From: Gammaproteobacteria bacterium | GTDB lineage: Bacteria; Pseudomonadota; Gammaproteobacteria; Pseudomonadales; Pseudohongiellaceae | Length of the DNA: 37,571 bases | Assembly: GCA_002730035.1 (NCBI GenBank) | Contig: PBYU01000012.1 | Location: 55,867 to 93,437 of the forward strand | Direction: 5' to 3' | In this document: positions 28,765-37,571 of the stretch, one piece after another | Layout of the letters: the number at the start of each line of letters is the position of its first letter | How positions within the stretch are numbered: position 1 is the first letter of the stretch | Notes under the pieces: generated by a model | What the model was told of the DNA's origin: nothing | What the model saw: the letters and a program-made list of their open reading frames with translations, nothing else | Database searches by the model: none | Position numbers and translations under genes: made by a program

Positions 28765-29727
28765 ATGATTGAACGCCGTTTTTGTGTGGCTCCCATGATG
28801 GATTGGACAGATCGTCACGATCGTGTGTTTCTGCGCCAGTTCAGTAAAAGAGCATTGCTGTACACAGAAATGGTCACCAGTGCGGCGTTGCGGCATGGCG
28901 ATGCTAACTACCTGCTACAACACGATCCCAGCGAACATCCTGTCGCCTTACAGCTGGGCGGCAGCGATCCTGACGAACTCGCTCGCGCGGCGGAATTGGG
29001 ACAGCGGGGCGGATTTGATGAAATAAATCTGAATGTGGGATGTCCCAGTGATCGGGTTCAGTCCGGGGCTTTCGGTGCCTGCCTGATGGCGGACCCTCCA
29101 CTGGTTGCAAGCTGTATAGCCAGCATGCAACGCTCGGTCGATATACCGGTAACAGTTAAATGCCGCATTGGTATCGACGACCGGGATTCAGAAGTTGAGC
29201 TAATGCATTTTATTGAAACGGTTGCGAGCGAGGGCTGCCAGGCGTTCATTATTCATGCCAGAAAAGCTTTCCTTCAAGGACTTAGCCCGAAGGAGAACAG
29301 AGACATACCGCCGCTGGACTATGAAAAAGTGTTCGCCGTGAAACGGCGGTTTCCTACGCTAGATGTCATTATAAACGGAGGTATCACTTCCCTGGAATCT
29401 GCCCATGAACTCCTTAAACGCGTGGATGGTGTCATGTTGGGAAGAGAGGCTTACCAGAATCCCTACATCCTGCATGCAGTAGACGGCGTTCTTTTTGGCG
29501 AAGCAGTATTAGAAAAGTCCCGTACGGGTTACCTGCAAGCTTACCTGCCCTATATCGAAGCGGAACTGTCCAGGGGAACTCCCCTTAAGCACATGACACG
29601 ACATCTACTCGGACTATTCAGAGGCGAGAAAGGCGGCAAGCTCTATCGCCGCCACTTGAGTGAATACAGTCGGCAAAAAGACGCCGGCATTAATGTGCTC
29701 CTGGATGCCGTTGCTTATGTACGCTGA
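28765..29727 (+). CDS. dusA: tRNA-dihydrouridine synthase A
   Basis: FMN-dependent reduction of uridines in the tRNA D-loop (U20 and U20a for DusA). From the ATG at 28765 the protein is 320 residues. An ATG at 28735 would add ten residues that do not resemble the family, and neither has a good ribosome site. TIM-barrel signatures: the FMN site CVAPMMDWTDRH (7-18), LYTEMVT, QLGGSDP, and the catalytic Cys in INLNVGCPSDRVQ (about Cys93), followed by IHARKAFLQGLSPKENR and a GREAYQNP stretch near 240. These match DusA rather than DusB or DusC. Confidence 0.93.
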   Translation: MIERRFCVAPMMDWTDRHDRVFLRQFSKRALLYTEMVTSAALRHGDANYLLQHDPSEHPVALQLGGSDPDELARAAELGQRGGFDEINLNVGCPSDRVQSGAFGACLMADPPLVASCIASMQRSVDIPVTVKCRIGIDDRDSEVELMHFIETVASEGCQAFIIHARKAFLQGLSPKENRDIPPLDYEKVFAVKRRFPTLDVIINGGITSLESAHELLKRVDGVMLGREAYQNPYILHAVDGVLFGEAVLEKSRTGYLQAYLPYIEAELSRGTPLKHMTRHLLGLFRGEKGGKLYRRHLSEYSRQKDAGINVLLDAVAYVR

Positions 29728-29766
29728 TATGGCATTATAAACAGCCCCGCGCAGTCAGGTTTTATC

Positions 29767-30228
29767 ATGCTGGATACAATTAAACGTTTTTTTGAAAACA
29801 GACTTACACAGGAAGTTACGGTGGATCCGGCTGTCGACCTGAATAAGACGGATCTGGCCTGCGCTGCTTTACTCATCGAAGTAATGAACTCCGATCACGA
29901 GTTGGATGAGCGAGAGACGGATGAGTTCTTAAAAGTACTGCAGGACAGTCTTAAAGTTTCCGACGAGGACCTGGATCAGCTTATTGCGCTCGCCCAGACT
30001 CAATCTAAACAGGCCACTTCACTGTATGAATTCACTCGCCTTATCAATGACTCGTATAACTACGAGCAGAAAGTTCTACTGATCGAAAACATGTGGCGCA
30101 TCGCATTCTCGGACGAGCATCTCGACAAATATGAAGATCACCTGATCAGGAAGATTACTGAGCTAATTTATGTGACACACAGCGACTTTATCAGGTCGAA
30201 ACTTAAAGTTCGCGACAGTTCCTGCTGA
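29767..30228 (+). CDS. TerB-like (tellurite-resistance B family) protein
   Basis: 153 residues, all helical, no signal peptide or membrane segment, so probably cytosolic. It contains the two acidic helix-turn segments of the TerB fold, NSDHELDERETDEF (about 46-59) and FSDEHLDKYEDHL (about 112-124), which in characterised TerB proteins form a metal-binding site. No other ter genes are nearby. Many proteobacteria carry such single-gene TerB homologues of unknown role, so a tellurite function should not be assumed. 39 bases after dusA on the same strand; convergent with mlaA, 26 bases away. Confidence 0.75.
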   Translation: MLDTIKRFFENRLTQEVTVDPAVDLNKTDLACAALLIEVMNSDHELDERETDEFLKVLQDSLKVSDEDLDQLIALAQTQSKQATSLYEFTRLINDSYNYEQKVLLIENMWRIAFSDEHLDKYEDHLIRKITELIYVTHSDFIRSKLKVRDSSC

Positions 30229-30254
30229 GTTGACCGGTAGAGGGTTCCTAACTC

Positions 30255-30971
30255 TCAAAATTCGCCAAATTCGTCTTCAATCTGGCCGTCGTTAAGTAGA
30301 TATAGCCGCCGCTGAACATAGGCTTCGCGGAAAAACAGGTACTTGTCACCACTAATCAATTCATCCAGTGGTATTAAGGAGGCGCGATTATCGACTTCTT
30401 CCAGGAGAAACAGGCTTAGCCTGAGGGAGACATCGTCCTGATACTGAATCGGTTTAAGCAGAGTATCCAGTACCAATCCAAATGCATCCCGGACATTACT
30501 GGCACCGAACACCGGCAAGACCACATAGTTGCCGCCCGATACTCCCCAGCGACCAAAAGTTTGTCCAAAATCCTCTTCGTTTTTCAGTAACCCGAAATTG
30601 TAGGCAATATCGAATAATCCCCCCAGTCCCACGGAGGAGTTGATAAGGAAGCGCCCAGAATCCGATAGAGCGGCATCGAATTTCAGTTGCAACAGGTCGT
30701 TTATAAAGACGTTAATGTCATCGATGTTGCTAAAAAAGTTGCCGATACCCTGGCGGGCAATTCGGGGCACGAAGGTAGTGTAGGTTGTCGCTACCGGCCT
30801 GACCAGAATTCGATCAAAATAGTCATTGAATGCGAAGACTCGTTCGTTAGCCGAGCGCCATGAATCCTGTGTTTGAGCCTGGCTGTTGGTGGCGTAACCA
30901 AATAACAGCAACACTCCTGCAATAATCGCCTGGAGCGACCATCGAACACACCTTTGTGGTAGTAGTTTCAC
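30255..30971 (-). CDS. mlaA: MlaA/VacJ family outer-membrane phospholipid-asymmetry protein
   Basis: Component of the Mla pathway that removes misplaced phospholipids from the outer leaflet of the outer membrane. 238 residues from a GTG at 30971. Family motifs: ANERVFAFNDYFDR (about 40-53), RIARQGIGNFFSNIDD, GRFLINSSVGLGGLFDIA, EDFGQTFGRWGV, and YVVLPVFGASNVRDA. The signal peptide (hydrophobic 14-26) ends in ATNSQAQ with no lipobox Cys; the only Cys is before the hydrophobic core, so this is not an obvious lipoprotein, unlike E. coli MlaA. The mlaBCDEF genes are not in this window. Confidence 0.93.
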   Translation of the reverse strand: MKLLPQRCVRWSLQAIIAGVLLLFGYATNSQAQTQDSWRSANERVFAFNDYFDRILVRPVATTYTTFVPRIARQGIGNFFSNIDDINVFINDLLQLKFDAALSDSGRFLINSSVGLGGLFDIAYNFGLLKNEEDFGQTFGRWGVSGGNYVVLPVFGASNVRDAFGLVLDTLLKPIQYQDDVSLRLSLFLLEEVDNRASLIPLDELISGDKYLFFREAYVQRRLYLLNDGQIEDEFGEF

Positions 30972-31064
30972 AGCAAATGCTTTGTGTTAGCAGATATTAC
31001 GAGTCAACAATAGAGGTCGAATTACTTCAGCTAACGTGGGCCACTGGAGCATACCTGAGTTCTT

Positions 31065-34000
31065 TCAGCGCTTCAATTGCCCAATCAGTTTATCCAGCCT
31101 CTTGGTGGATACGGTTAACCGGGTACCGAGAGTCTGGGCGAAGAGCGAAACTCGGTATTCTTCAATCATCCATCTCAGGGTTTGCAATTCCGCCCGCTTG
31201 CTAAGTTTCAGATCAGATCCGATTGCTTGGTAGCGATTCCAATATTCACCCAGTTCACGGGAGTTGGACCGATCTCTGGCTCCTACGTGGGGCAGTTTCT
31301 CAAGCCGCGACTGAATGGCCTCAAAATAGCGGGGCATCTCCCGCAACCAGATGAATTGTGTGCTGCTTAGAAAATGTTCGGGCAATAAATACTTTATCTG
31401 TTGCCGGACATCTGTTGCCAGGTAATTCAGATCCGAGCCATCCAGGGAATCGAGTTGTCTAAGAATCTGCAGGCGGGCAGGCAGCACGAGCTGGACAATT
31501 TTTGTAATCTCCTCACCGAGCTGGTGCAGTTTTTGTTTGCCTGAGAGTAGGCTGCTTTCAAATTCCAGTCTCGAGTGCGGCACTTGCTGATCGATCTCAA
31601 ATGCGGCGGCATAACTGGCGAATAGCGCGTCCTCGGCAAGACCGGCAAGATTAGCTGGAATCACGAGGGTCAATTCTTTAACGAGCCGAGAGAAATTCTT
31701 TCGAAGCATGTTGCGTTGCTGCACGCTGCGTAGCATATACAGCCGTACCAATCCCGCCCGCATTTTAAGTTGGGATTCAGCCTTATCGGCCAGTAATTCG
31801 ATACTCACCGAGTCTGTCTTGTCCACTAGCGCTGGGTAGCGAATCAAAACCAGTTCTTTACCAATTTTAAGCTGTTCCGGCAGTGTATCGATTGTCCAGT
31901 CAGTCAGCCCTTGCTGTTCGATGTCGTGCCCGTGGTAGCTGGGTTGACTGTGGGTTTTCGACCCACCAAGCGACGCAACGTTTTGCGTTTGCAGCTCCCC
32001 TACCTGTTCTGAAAATCCCAACTCCTGACCGTTTGCTGCTAGCAACCTCAGCTTGATACGTAGGTGGGCAGGAATTTCGATGCACAGAAAATCCTCCCGG
32101 GACAGGTCCAACTTCTTGCGCTGGCGAATCTGAGCCAGCAGCGAGTCTATCAGCTCACCATCTGCTGGTGACATCTGAGGTAGGGCCGCATCGATAAACT
32201 CGCCGATAGGAATGAATTGTTTGCGTAAGGATTTAGGCAATCCCTTGATCAGGGCCAGGCACTTCTCTCGAATAATGCCGGGTACCGCCCAGTCAATATC
32301 AGCCTGATTGAGTTGATGGAGAATTCCCAGGGGTACCGCTACAGTTGCTCCGTCCTGCGGGCTACCAGGATCGAATACATAATCTATCTCCAGGCTATTG
32401 TGCTTAAGCGACGCCTGGTCAGGATAGGCATTTACTTCGGCGATCACCGCTTGTGAATCTGAAAACACCTCGAGATCCATGGTCAATGACTCGTCACCCT
32501 GCTCAGTCAGCCATTGTTCGAGCGACTGGGTGGAAATGACCTCGGTAGGGATCCGTTCTTCGTAGAAACGGGCAATCTCGCGATCGCTCACCAGTACATC
32601 CGGTCGGCGAATTTTTTCCTCTTGCAGTGACAACTCCTCGAGGAATTGTTGATTCTTGGTCAGGAAGGAAAATGCCGGGCTGACTTGATTCTCCCCCAGC
32701 CCTTCCCGGATAAAAATCTCCCTGCAAGCATCCGGGTCAATTGCTGAATAGCGAATCGGCGCCTTTTCGATGATCACTAACCCATACAGATGGACCTTCT
32801 CATAAGCCATGACTTCCTGACGCTTCTTGCTCCAGTGTGGTTCAAAGTGTTCTCGCTTAACCAGGTGTAGAGCCATCTGTTCGACCCATTGCGGTTGAAT
32901 CCTGGCTGCCATCGTGGCGAAAGTCTGGGAAGTCTCGATAAGATCTCCGCTAACAATCCATTTAGCCCCTGCAGAGCTCATCACCGAGGAGCTGAATAGT
33001 GAAATCTTCCTGTTTCGATTACCGAGATACGTCTTCCCTTCCAGCTGACGCGCGATCTGATTGAGCGAGCCGGAGATAATACTGCGGTGTATCGACTCAT
33101 AGCTGGCCGGCTCTTTGTTTGATTTAAAACCCATCTGCTGGCACGAAAACAATAATTGCCGATGCACTTCGCGCCATTCACGCATCCGCATAAAGGAGAG
33201 AAAATGAGTCTTGCAATATTTGCGGAGCTGATTCTGGCTTAGATCCTGCCGTTGCTTCTCGTAGTGATTCCAAAGATTCACGAATCCCAGGAAATCAGAT
33301 TCGGGATGCTTGAATTGCGCCAGTTTCTGTAGTGCTGACTGGCGATTCTCGGATGATATCTCGCGTGGATCCTGAATGCTCAGGACACTAACTATGATAA
33401 GCACTTCCCTCAGGCAGCGCTCTGAGGCGGCAGTCACCAGCATACGTGCGTACCGCGTGTCTACCGGTAGCATCGCCATCTGCCGACCGATGTCCGTAAG
33501 CTGCCGTTTGTGCGTCAGGGCATTCAGTTCAGCCAGCAGCTTGAAGCCTTCGCGTATGGCACTGGGCTCAGGCGTTTCGAGAAAGGGAAAATCGTCAACT
33601 TCTTCCAGTTTCAAGTACAGCATGCGCAGAATGACAGAAGCGAGATTGGTCCGTTTGATTTCCGGGTCGGTATAGAGTGGCCGGGAATCAAAATCTGTTT
33701 CAGAATACAGACGAATGCAGATGCCATCTTCCAATCTGCCGCAGCGGCCCTTGCGTTGATTGGCACTGGCCTGGGACACGGCTTCGATCGGCAGACGCTG
33801 TACTTTACTCTGCAGACTGTAACGGCTGATTCTGGCGAAGCCGGTGTCCACTACATACCTGATACCTGGTACGGTCAGGGAAGTCTCCGCCACGTTAGTC
33901 GCCAGTACGACGCGACGGCCCGGATGAGGCTTGAATATCTTGAGCTGTTCTGAGTGCCTTAAACGCGCATAGAGCGGCAACACTTCCGTATTAGTAAACC

Positions 34001-34949
34001 GTTGCTTACGTAGCTCTGCAGCCGTGTCCCTGATCTCTCTCTCACTGCTGAGAAAAACCAGCACGTCACCCGGGCCACGCCTGGCTGCTGTTTCTGACGC
34101 AGCTATGTGTCGAAGCGCCGTAACGATACCGTCGATCTGCAGGTCATCGTTTTTCTCTTCGTTGTTTAGTGCCACGAGTGGCATATAACGCGTGTCAACA
34201 GGATAGGTCCTTCCCGAAACCGACACGATGGGAGCGTTATGGAAATGACTGGAGAACTTATCCACGTCGATAGTGGCAGACGTGATGATGAGTTTTAAGT
34301 CGTTTCGCTTGCCTGTCAGCTGCTTCAGAAAACCCAGCAGGAAATCGATATTGAGCGATCGCTCATGAGCTTCGTCGATAATGATGACTTCGTAGCGATT
34401 CAGGAATCGGTCATTTTGTATTTCCGCCAACAGGATGCCGTCTGTCATCAATTTCAGAAAGGTCGAAGCGGATTGCCTCTCATTGAACCTGACCTGGAAA
34501 CCGACCCCCTCCCCGGGCTGAGTCGCCAATTCTTCGGCGATGCGGTTGGCAACGGAGACTGCAGCCAACCTTCTGGGCTGGGTATGGCCGATGAGCCCTC
34601 GACGCCCGAGCCCGGCCTGCAGACAGATTTTTGGTAATTGTGTGGTTTTTCCCGAACCGGTGTCTCCAGCAACTACAATCACCTGATGCGTCTCGAGCAG
34701 AGCGGTGATCTCTTTTACTTTTTCCGTTATTGGCAGTAGTGACGGGAAGGAGATTTGCGAGGGAATTGCCGTGGCTCTGACTTCACAGGCCTCGATAGAG
34801 TTCTCCATGGCTGTGGTCAGTTTCGCAAGTTCCTGGCTTTTTTGTTGCGCAGAAATTCCGGCTTTCTCGAGCTGCCTTATTTTTCTGCGAAAGCGATACT
34901 GATCCGCCAGCTGACAGCGATCCAGATCAGATTGTAGTGATTTCTCCAC
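31065..34949 (-). CDS. hrpA: ATP-dependent RNA helicase HrpA
   Basis: DEAH-box RNA helicase; in E. coli it takes part in mRNA processing and rescue of stalled ribosomes. 1294 residues (E. coli 1300). Walker A GDTGSGKT at 95-102, motif Ib region HTQPRRLAA, DEAH at 192-195, SATID, the TNVAETSLTVPGI segment and QRKGRCGR (motif VI) mark the helicase core, followed by HA2/OB segments and the long C-terminal DUF3418-like region. Starts with GTG at 34949, 3 bases after the fadD stop, which implies coupled expression. Ends 93 bases before mlaA. Confidence 0.97.
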   Translation of the reverse strand: MEKSLQSDLDRCQLADQYRFRRKIRQLEKAGISAQQKSQELAKLTTAMENSIEACEVRATAIPSQISFPSLLPITEKVKEITALLETHQVIVVAGDTGSGKTTQLPKICLQAGLGRRGLIGHTQPRRLAAVSVANRIAEELATQPGEGVGFQVRFNERQSASTFLKLMTDGILLAEIQNDRFLNRYEVIIIDEAHERSLNIDFLLGFLKQLTGKRNDLKLIITSATIDVDKFSSHFHNAPIVSVSGRTYPVDTRYMPLVALNNEEKNDDLQIDGIVTALRHIAASETAARRGPGDVLVFLSSEREIRDTAAELRKQRFTNTEVLPLYARLRHSEQLKIFKPHPGRRVVLATNVAETSLTVPGIRYVVDTGFARISRYSLQSKVQRLPIEAVSQASANQRKGRCGRLEDGICIRLYSETDFDSRPLYTDPEIKRTNLASVILRMLYLKLEEVDDFPFLETPEPSAIREGFKLLAELNALTHKRQLTDIGRQMAMLPVDTRYARMLVTAASERCLREVLIIVSVLSIQDPREISSENRQSALQKLAQFKHPESDFLGFVNLWNHYEKQRQDLSQNQLRKYCKTHFLSFMRMREWREVHRQLLFSCQQMGFKSNKEPASYESIHRSIISGSLNQIARQLEGKTYLGNRNRKISLFSSSVMSSAGAKWIVSGDLIETSQTFATMAARIQPQWVEQMALHLVKREHFEPHWSKKRQEVMAYEKVHLYGLVIIEKAPIRYSAIDPDACREIFIREGLGENQVSPAFSFLTKNQQFLEELSLQEEKIRRPDVLVSDREIARFYEERIPTEVISTQSLEQWLTEQGDESLTMDLEVFSDSQAVIAEVNAYPDQASLKHNSLEIDYVFDPGSPQDGATVAVPLGILHQLNQADIDWAVPGIIREKCLALIKGLPKSLRKQFIPIGEFIDAALPQMSPADGELIDSLLAQIRQRKKLDLSREDFLCIEIPAHLRIKLRLLAANGQELGFSEQVGELQTQNVASLGGSKTHSQPSYHGHDIEQQGLTDWTIDTLPEQLKIGKELVLIRYPALVDKTDSVSIELLADKAESQLKMRAGLVRLYMLRSVQQRNMLRKNFSRLVKELTLVIPANLAGLAEDALFASYAAAFEIDQQVPHSRLEFESSLLSGKQKLHQLGEEITKIVQLVLPARLQILRQLDSLDGSDLNYLATDVRQQIKYLLPEHFLSSTQFIWLREMPRYFEAIQSRLEKLPHVGARDRSNSRELGEYWNRYQAIGSDLKLSKRAELQTLRWMIEEYRVSLFAQTLGTRLTVSTKRLDKLIGQLKR

Positions 34950-34952
34950 AGG

Positions 34953-36632
34953 TCACCCATTTATACCAGGCACAGTCACAGAATTGGCAGGCTCGGAATC
35001 CTGGTCCCTGAGTTCTCGTCGCAGGATTTTGCCAATATTCGATTTCGGCAAATCTGCAACGAAGCGAATTTCTCGTGGAATCTTATAGGCAGTTAAACCG
35101 GCCTTACAGTGTGCGATGATCGATGCTTCCGTTGGGTTACCGTCCTTGCCAACGACGAATAGCCGAATGGATTCCCCGGTTCTCTCATTGGGTACACCGA
35201 TCGCCGCACACTCCAACACCTCAGGGTGGCTACTGACCCAATCCTCAATTTCATTTGGGAAAACATTGAAACCGGACACCAGAATCATGTCCTTTTTACG
35301 ATCGACTATGCTGATATAACCCTCTTCATCGACCTGCACATAGTCACCAGTCTTCAACCATCCCTGCTCGTTTATTGTTTCCTTGCTTGCCTGCTCGGCC
35401 CGCCAGTAACCGAGCATTACCTGCGGGCCCCGAATCCACAACTCGCCGCGTTCTCCTGCAGCTACTTCCTGCCCCTCATCATCCATCACCTGCATTTCTG
35501 ACTCAGGAACCAGTGGACCTACGGTTCCGAGCTTTACCTTGCCGGGGATATTGACCGACACCACTGGTGAACACTCTGTAAGACCGTATCCTTCGATGAT
35601 TTCGCAACCCGTGACATCAAACCATTCCTCAGCGACCGAGGTGGTCATGGGCATACCCCCGGCACCGCAGAATTTCATTTCGCCAAAATCGACAGATCCT
35701 ATGTCCTCATGACGTAACAAGGCGAGATAGAGTGTGTTGATGCCCACAAATCCGCTTAGCCGAGTATTTTTTAACAGGCTAATGACATTGTCTATATCAC
35801 GCGGATTGGTGATGAGAACATTGTGATTTCCGGCAAAAAGCATCGTAAGACAATGTAGTAAAAAGGCGTAACTGTGGTACAGCGGCAGAGGCGCTGCAAT
35901 GCTTTCTGAGCGATCGTCGATGATCAACAGACAGCGGGCACGCAACTGCATCATGTTTGCGATGAGGTTGTTATGACTCAACATTGCCCCTTTGGCAAAC
36001 CCGGTTGTGCCGCCTGTGTAGAGAATCAATGCAACATCATTTTCCCGGCCCGCATCAGGAGGTTCGACATAAGTGCCCTGGGACTGAACCAAGCTGTTGA
36101 AATCAACTGCGGCAGTTAACGAATAGTGAGGAACAAGTTTCTTGACATATTTTGCACCCCAATTCATTAACTGACGCTTGATTGGATTCTGCAGGTCGCC
36201 GAGCTGGGTGACTATCACCGTCTCGATATCGGTTACTTCGATAATCGATTCCAGCTTGGCACAGAAACTGTTGAGAATAATGATCGCCCTGACGCCCGAA
36301 TCTTTGAACTGGTGTTCCATTTCGTGAGGAGTGTAGAGCGGATTGGTAGTTACGACGACAAGACCTGCTTTTACAGCACCAAAAAAGGCAATTGGAAACT
36401 GCAACAGGTTTGGCAATTGAATGGCGATCCGGTCACCAACCTGCAGATTAGTCTCGCTCTGCAGGTAGTGTGCGAATCTGTTGCTCAGGTCGTTGACTTC
36501 TGTGTAGCTAAGTGACTTACCAAAACAGCTAAATGCCGGCAAGGAACCATGTTCTGCGACGATATAATCAATCACTTCAGTGAGAGAGGAAAATCGCTCC
36601 GGCCGTAATTCTTCGGCGAGTGGTTCAGTCAT
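34953..36632 (-). CDS. fadD: Long-chain fatty acid--CoA ligase
   Basis: Activates fatty acids to acyl-CoA via an acyl-adenylate, for beta-oxidation or lipid synthesis. 559 residues. ATP-binding P-loop LYTGGTTGFAKGA (205-217), EGYGLTECSP, WLKTGDYVQVDEEGYISIVDRKKDMI and the C-terminal Lys in KSNIGKILRREL. The Phe after TTG is Val in many homologues. The ATG at 36632 is 5 bases after the vWA gene stop. Assigned to the FadD group on overall pattern; substrate chain length cannot be read from sequence. Confidence 0.92.
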   Translation of the reverse strand: MTEPLAEELRPERFSSLTEVIDYIVAEHGSLPAFSCFGKSLSYTEVNDLSNRFAHYLQSETNLQVGDRIAIQLPNLLQFPIAFFGAVKAGLVVVTTNPLYTPHEMEHQFKDSGVRAIIILNSFCAKLESIIEVTDIETVIVTQLGDLQNPIKRQLMNWGAKYVKKLVPHYSLTAAVDFNSLVQSQGTYVEPPDAGRENDVALILYTGGTTGFAKGAMLSHNNLIANMMQLRARCLLIIDDRSESIAAPLPLYHSYAFLLHCLTMLFAGNHNVLITNPRDIDNVISLLKNTRLSGFVGINTLYLALLRHEDIGSVDFGEMKFCGAGGMPMTTSVAEEWFDVTGCEIIEGYGLTECSPVVSVNIPGKVKLGTVGPLVPESEMQVMDDEGQEVAAGERGELWIRGPQVMLGYWRAEQASKETINEQGWLKTGDYVQVDEEGYISIVDRKKDMILVSGFNVFPNEIEDWVSSHPEVLECAAIGVPNERTGESIRLFVVGKDGNPTEASIIAHCKAGLTAYKIPREIRFVADLPKSNIGKILRRELRDQDSEPANSVTVPGING

Positions 36633-36637
36633 GAGGC

Positions 36638-37571
36638 TTACTTGGTCAAGAGGGTCATCGATTCTTCCAGACCCTTAACCGAGAGAGGAAACATACGATT
36701 TTCGACGAGCTCGCGGGCAACTTCGATGGAATAACTATGCTCCCAGTAGTCCTTGGGAGTTGGATTAATCCAGACTATTTGATCAAAGTGGTCTGTTAAG
36801 CGCTTTATCCAGACAGCCCCGGCCTCTTCGTTGTAGTGTTCGATGCTTCCACCTACATGGGTAATCTCATAAGGTGCCATAGTTGCGTCACCCACGAAGA
36901 TAAGTTTGTAGTCCTTGGTGTATTTGTTGATTATTTCAAAAGTATCAGTGGTTTCAGCATGGCGTCGGTGGCTCTTGGTCCAGACGGATTCATAGACAAA
37001 ATTATGGAAATAGTAGTATTTCAAGTGCTTGAATTCCGAACGGGCCGCAGAGAATAACTCTTCACAAAGTTTTACGTGAGGGTCCATCGAGCCACCGACA
37101 TCGAAGAACAGTATTACCTTGACGGAATTATGGCGTTCCGGAACCATCTTTATGTCCAGCAGACCGGCATTTCTTGCTGTAGAAGAAATTGTGTCATCCA
37201 TATCGAGCTCTTCGTCGGCACCGGTTCGAGCAAATTTGCGCAGGCGCCGCAACGCCATCTTGATATTTCGTGTACCTATCTCGACCGAATCGTCCAGATC
37301 CCTGTAGTTGCGTCGGTCCCAGACTTTGATCGCGCGCTGATTACGACCCTCATCCTGCCCGATGCGGATTCCTTCCGGGTTATAACCGTAGGCACCGAAT
37401 GGCGATGTGCCTCCTGAGCCTATCCATTTGCTGCCACCCTGGTGTCGCTTTTTCTGCTCTTCCATGCGCTTGCGAAATTCTTCCATCAGCTTTTCGAGAC
37501 CACCGAGTGCTTCGATTCTTGCCTTCTCCTCATCGCTGAGCATGGATTCCAATTGCTTGCGCAGCCACTCA
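36638..37571 (-). CDS. vWA-domain protein, CoxE-like/COG3825 type (5' end cut off)
   Basis: The frame runs off the right edge with no stop, so the true start is outside; a TTG at 37552 is only the first possible internal start. The visible 310 or so residues have a charged helical segment (about 8-36), a glycine-rich stretch with GSGGTSPFGAYGYNPEG, and a vWA domain from about 140 with the metal-site motif DVGGSM (151-156) in place of the usual DxSxS, then FVGDATMAPYEI and VWINPTPKDYW. Such proteins usually sit next to a MoxR-type AAA ATPase and work with it; that gene would be just beyond the edge (inference). Five bases before fadD. Confidence 0.85.
   Translation of the reverse strand, partial: EWLRKQLESMLSDEEKARIEALGGLEKLMEEFRKRMEEQKKRHQGGSKWIGSGGTSPFGAYGYNPEGIRIGQDEGRNQRAIKVWDRRNYRDLDDSVEIGTRNIKMALRRLRKFARTGADEELDMDDTISSTARNAGLLDIKMVPERHNSVKVILFFDVGGSMDPHVKLCEELFSAARSEFKHLKYYYFHNFVYESVWTKSHRRHAETTDTFEIINKYTKDYKLIFVGDATMAPYEITHVGGSIEHYNEEAGAVWIKRLTDHFDQIVWINPTPKDYWEHSYSIEVARELVENRMFPLSVKGLEESMTLLTK

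Noticed and set aside
30240..30256. Hairpin GAGGGTT-CCT-AACTCTC between the TerB gene and mlaA
   Set aside because: The stem is short with a G-T pair, lacks a T-run on either strand and overlaps the mlaA stop, so terminator function is not supported.

Overview
The window is a bacterial chromosome segment of housekeeping genes, packed tightly and with no sign of mobile DNA. Protein motifs and gene order point to a gammaproteobacterium on the Pseudomonas/Cellvibrionales side: sucA-sucB-lpd-sucC-sucD follows sdhCDAB with gltA divergent, plsX is followed directly by fabD and fabG with no fabH between them, and a TonB2/TtpC-type energy-transduction cluster is present. The species cannot be fixed from the sequence alone.

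Layout. 1-3518 (minus): yceD-rpmF-plsX-fabD-fabG, the ribosomal-protein/fatty-acid-synthesis operon, cut by the left edge inside fabG. A near-consensus sigma-70 promoter lies so close to yceD that its transcript would be almost leaderless. 3613-6409: rluC (minus) and argS (plus), divergent. 6452-8374 (minus): htpG, behind a close match to the RpoH (sigma-32) heat-shock promoter consensus that is interleaved with a terminator. 8510-13670 (minus): six genes encoding DUF3450, an ExbB with a long periplasmic N-terminus (TtpC-like), ExbB, ExbD, TonB and a TPR protein. 13671-14092: a non-coding gap with a long imperfect hairpin plus T-run and two perfect palindromes. 14093-25065 (minus): sdhCDAB-sucAB-lpd-sucCD, encoding succinate dehydrogenase, 2-oxoglutarate dehydrogenase and succinyl-CoA synthetase. 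25066-25514: divergent control region. 25515-26792 (plus): gltA. 26896-28547 (minus): tRNA-Ala(GGC), with its own strong promoter, and gltX. 28765-30228 (plus): dusA and a TerB-like gene. 30255-37571 (minus): vWA protein (cut by the right edge), fadD, hrpA and mlaA.

How they work together. The central block, with gltA, covers the TCA steps from citrate synthesis and from 2-oxoglutarate to fumarate. The neighbouring TonB-type cluster uses proton-motive force to energise outer-membrane transport. The left block makes membrane lipid precursors, while fadD and mlaA on the right handle fatty-acid activation and outer-membrane lipid asymmetry.

The least conventional signals are: (i) apparent homology between DUF3450 and the periplasmic domain of the neighbouring TtpC-like protein; (ii) the htpG promoter, whose predicted start falls inside the stem of the upstream operon's terminator; (iii) the likely leaderless yceD transcript; and (iv) the large hairpin and palindromes between the suc operon and the TonB cluster. 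Positions of short sites were counted by eye and may be off by a base.
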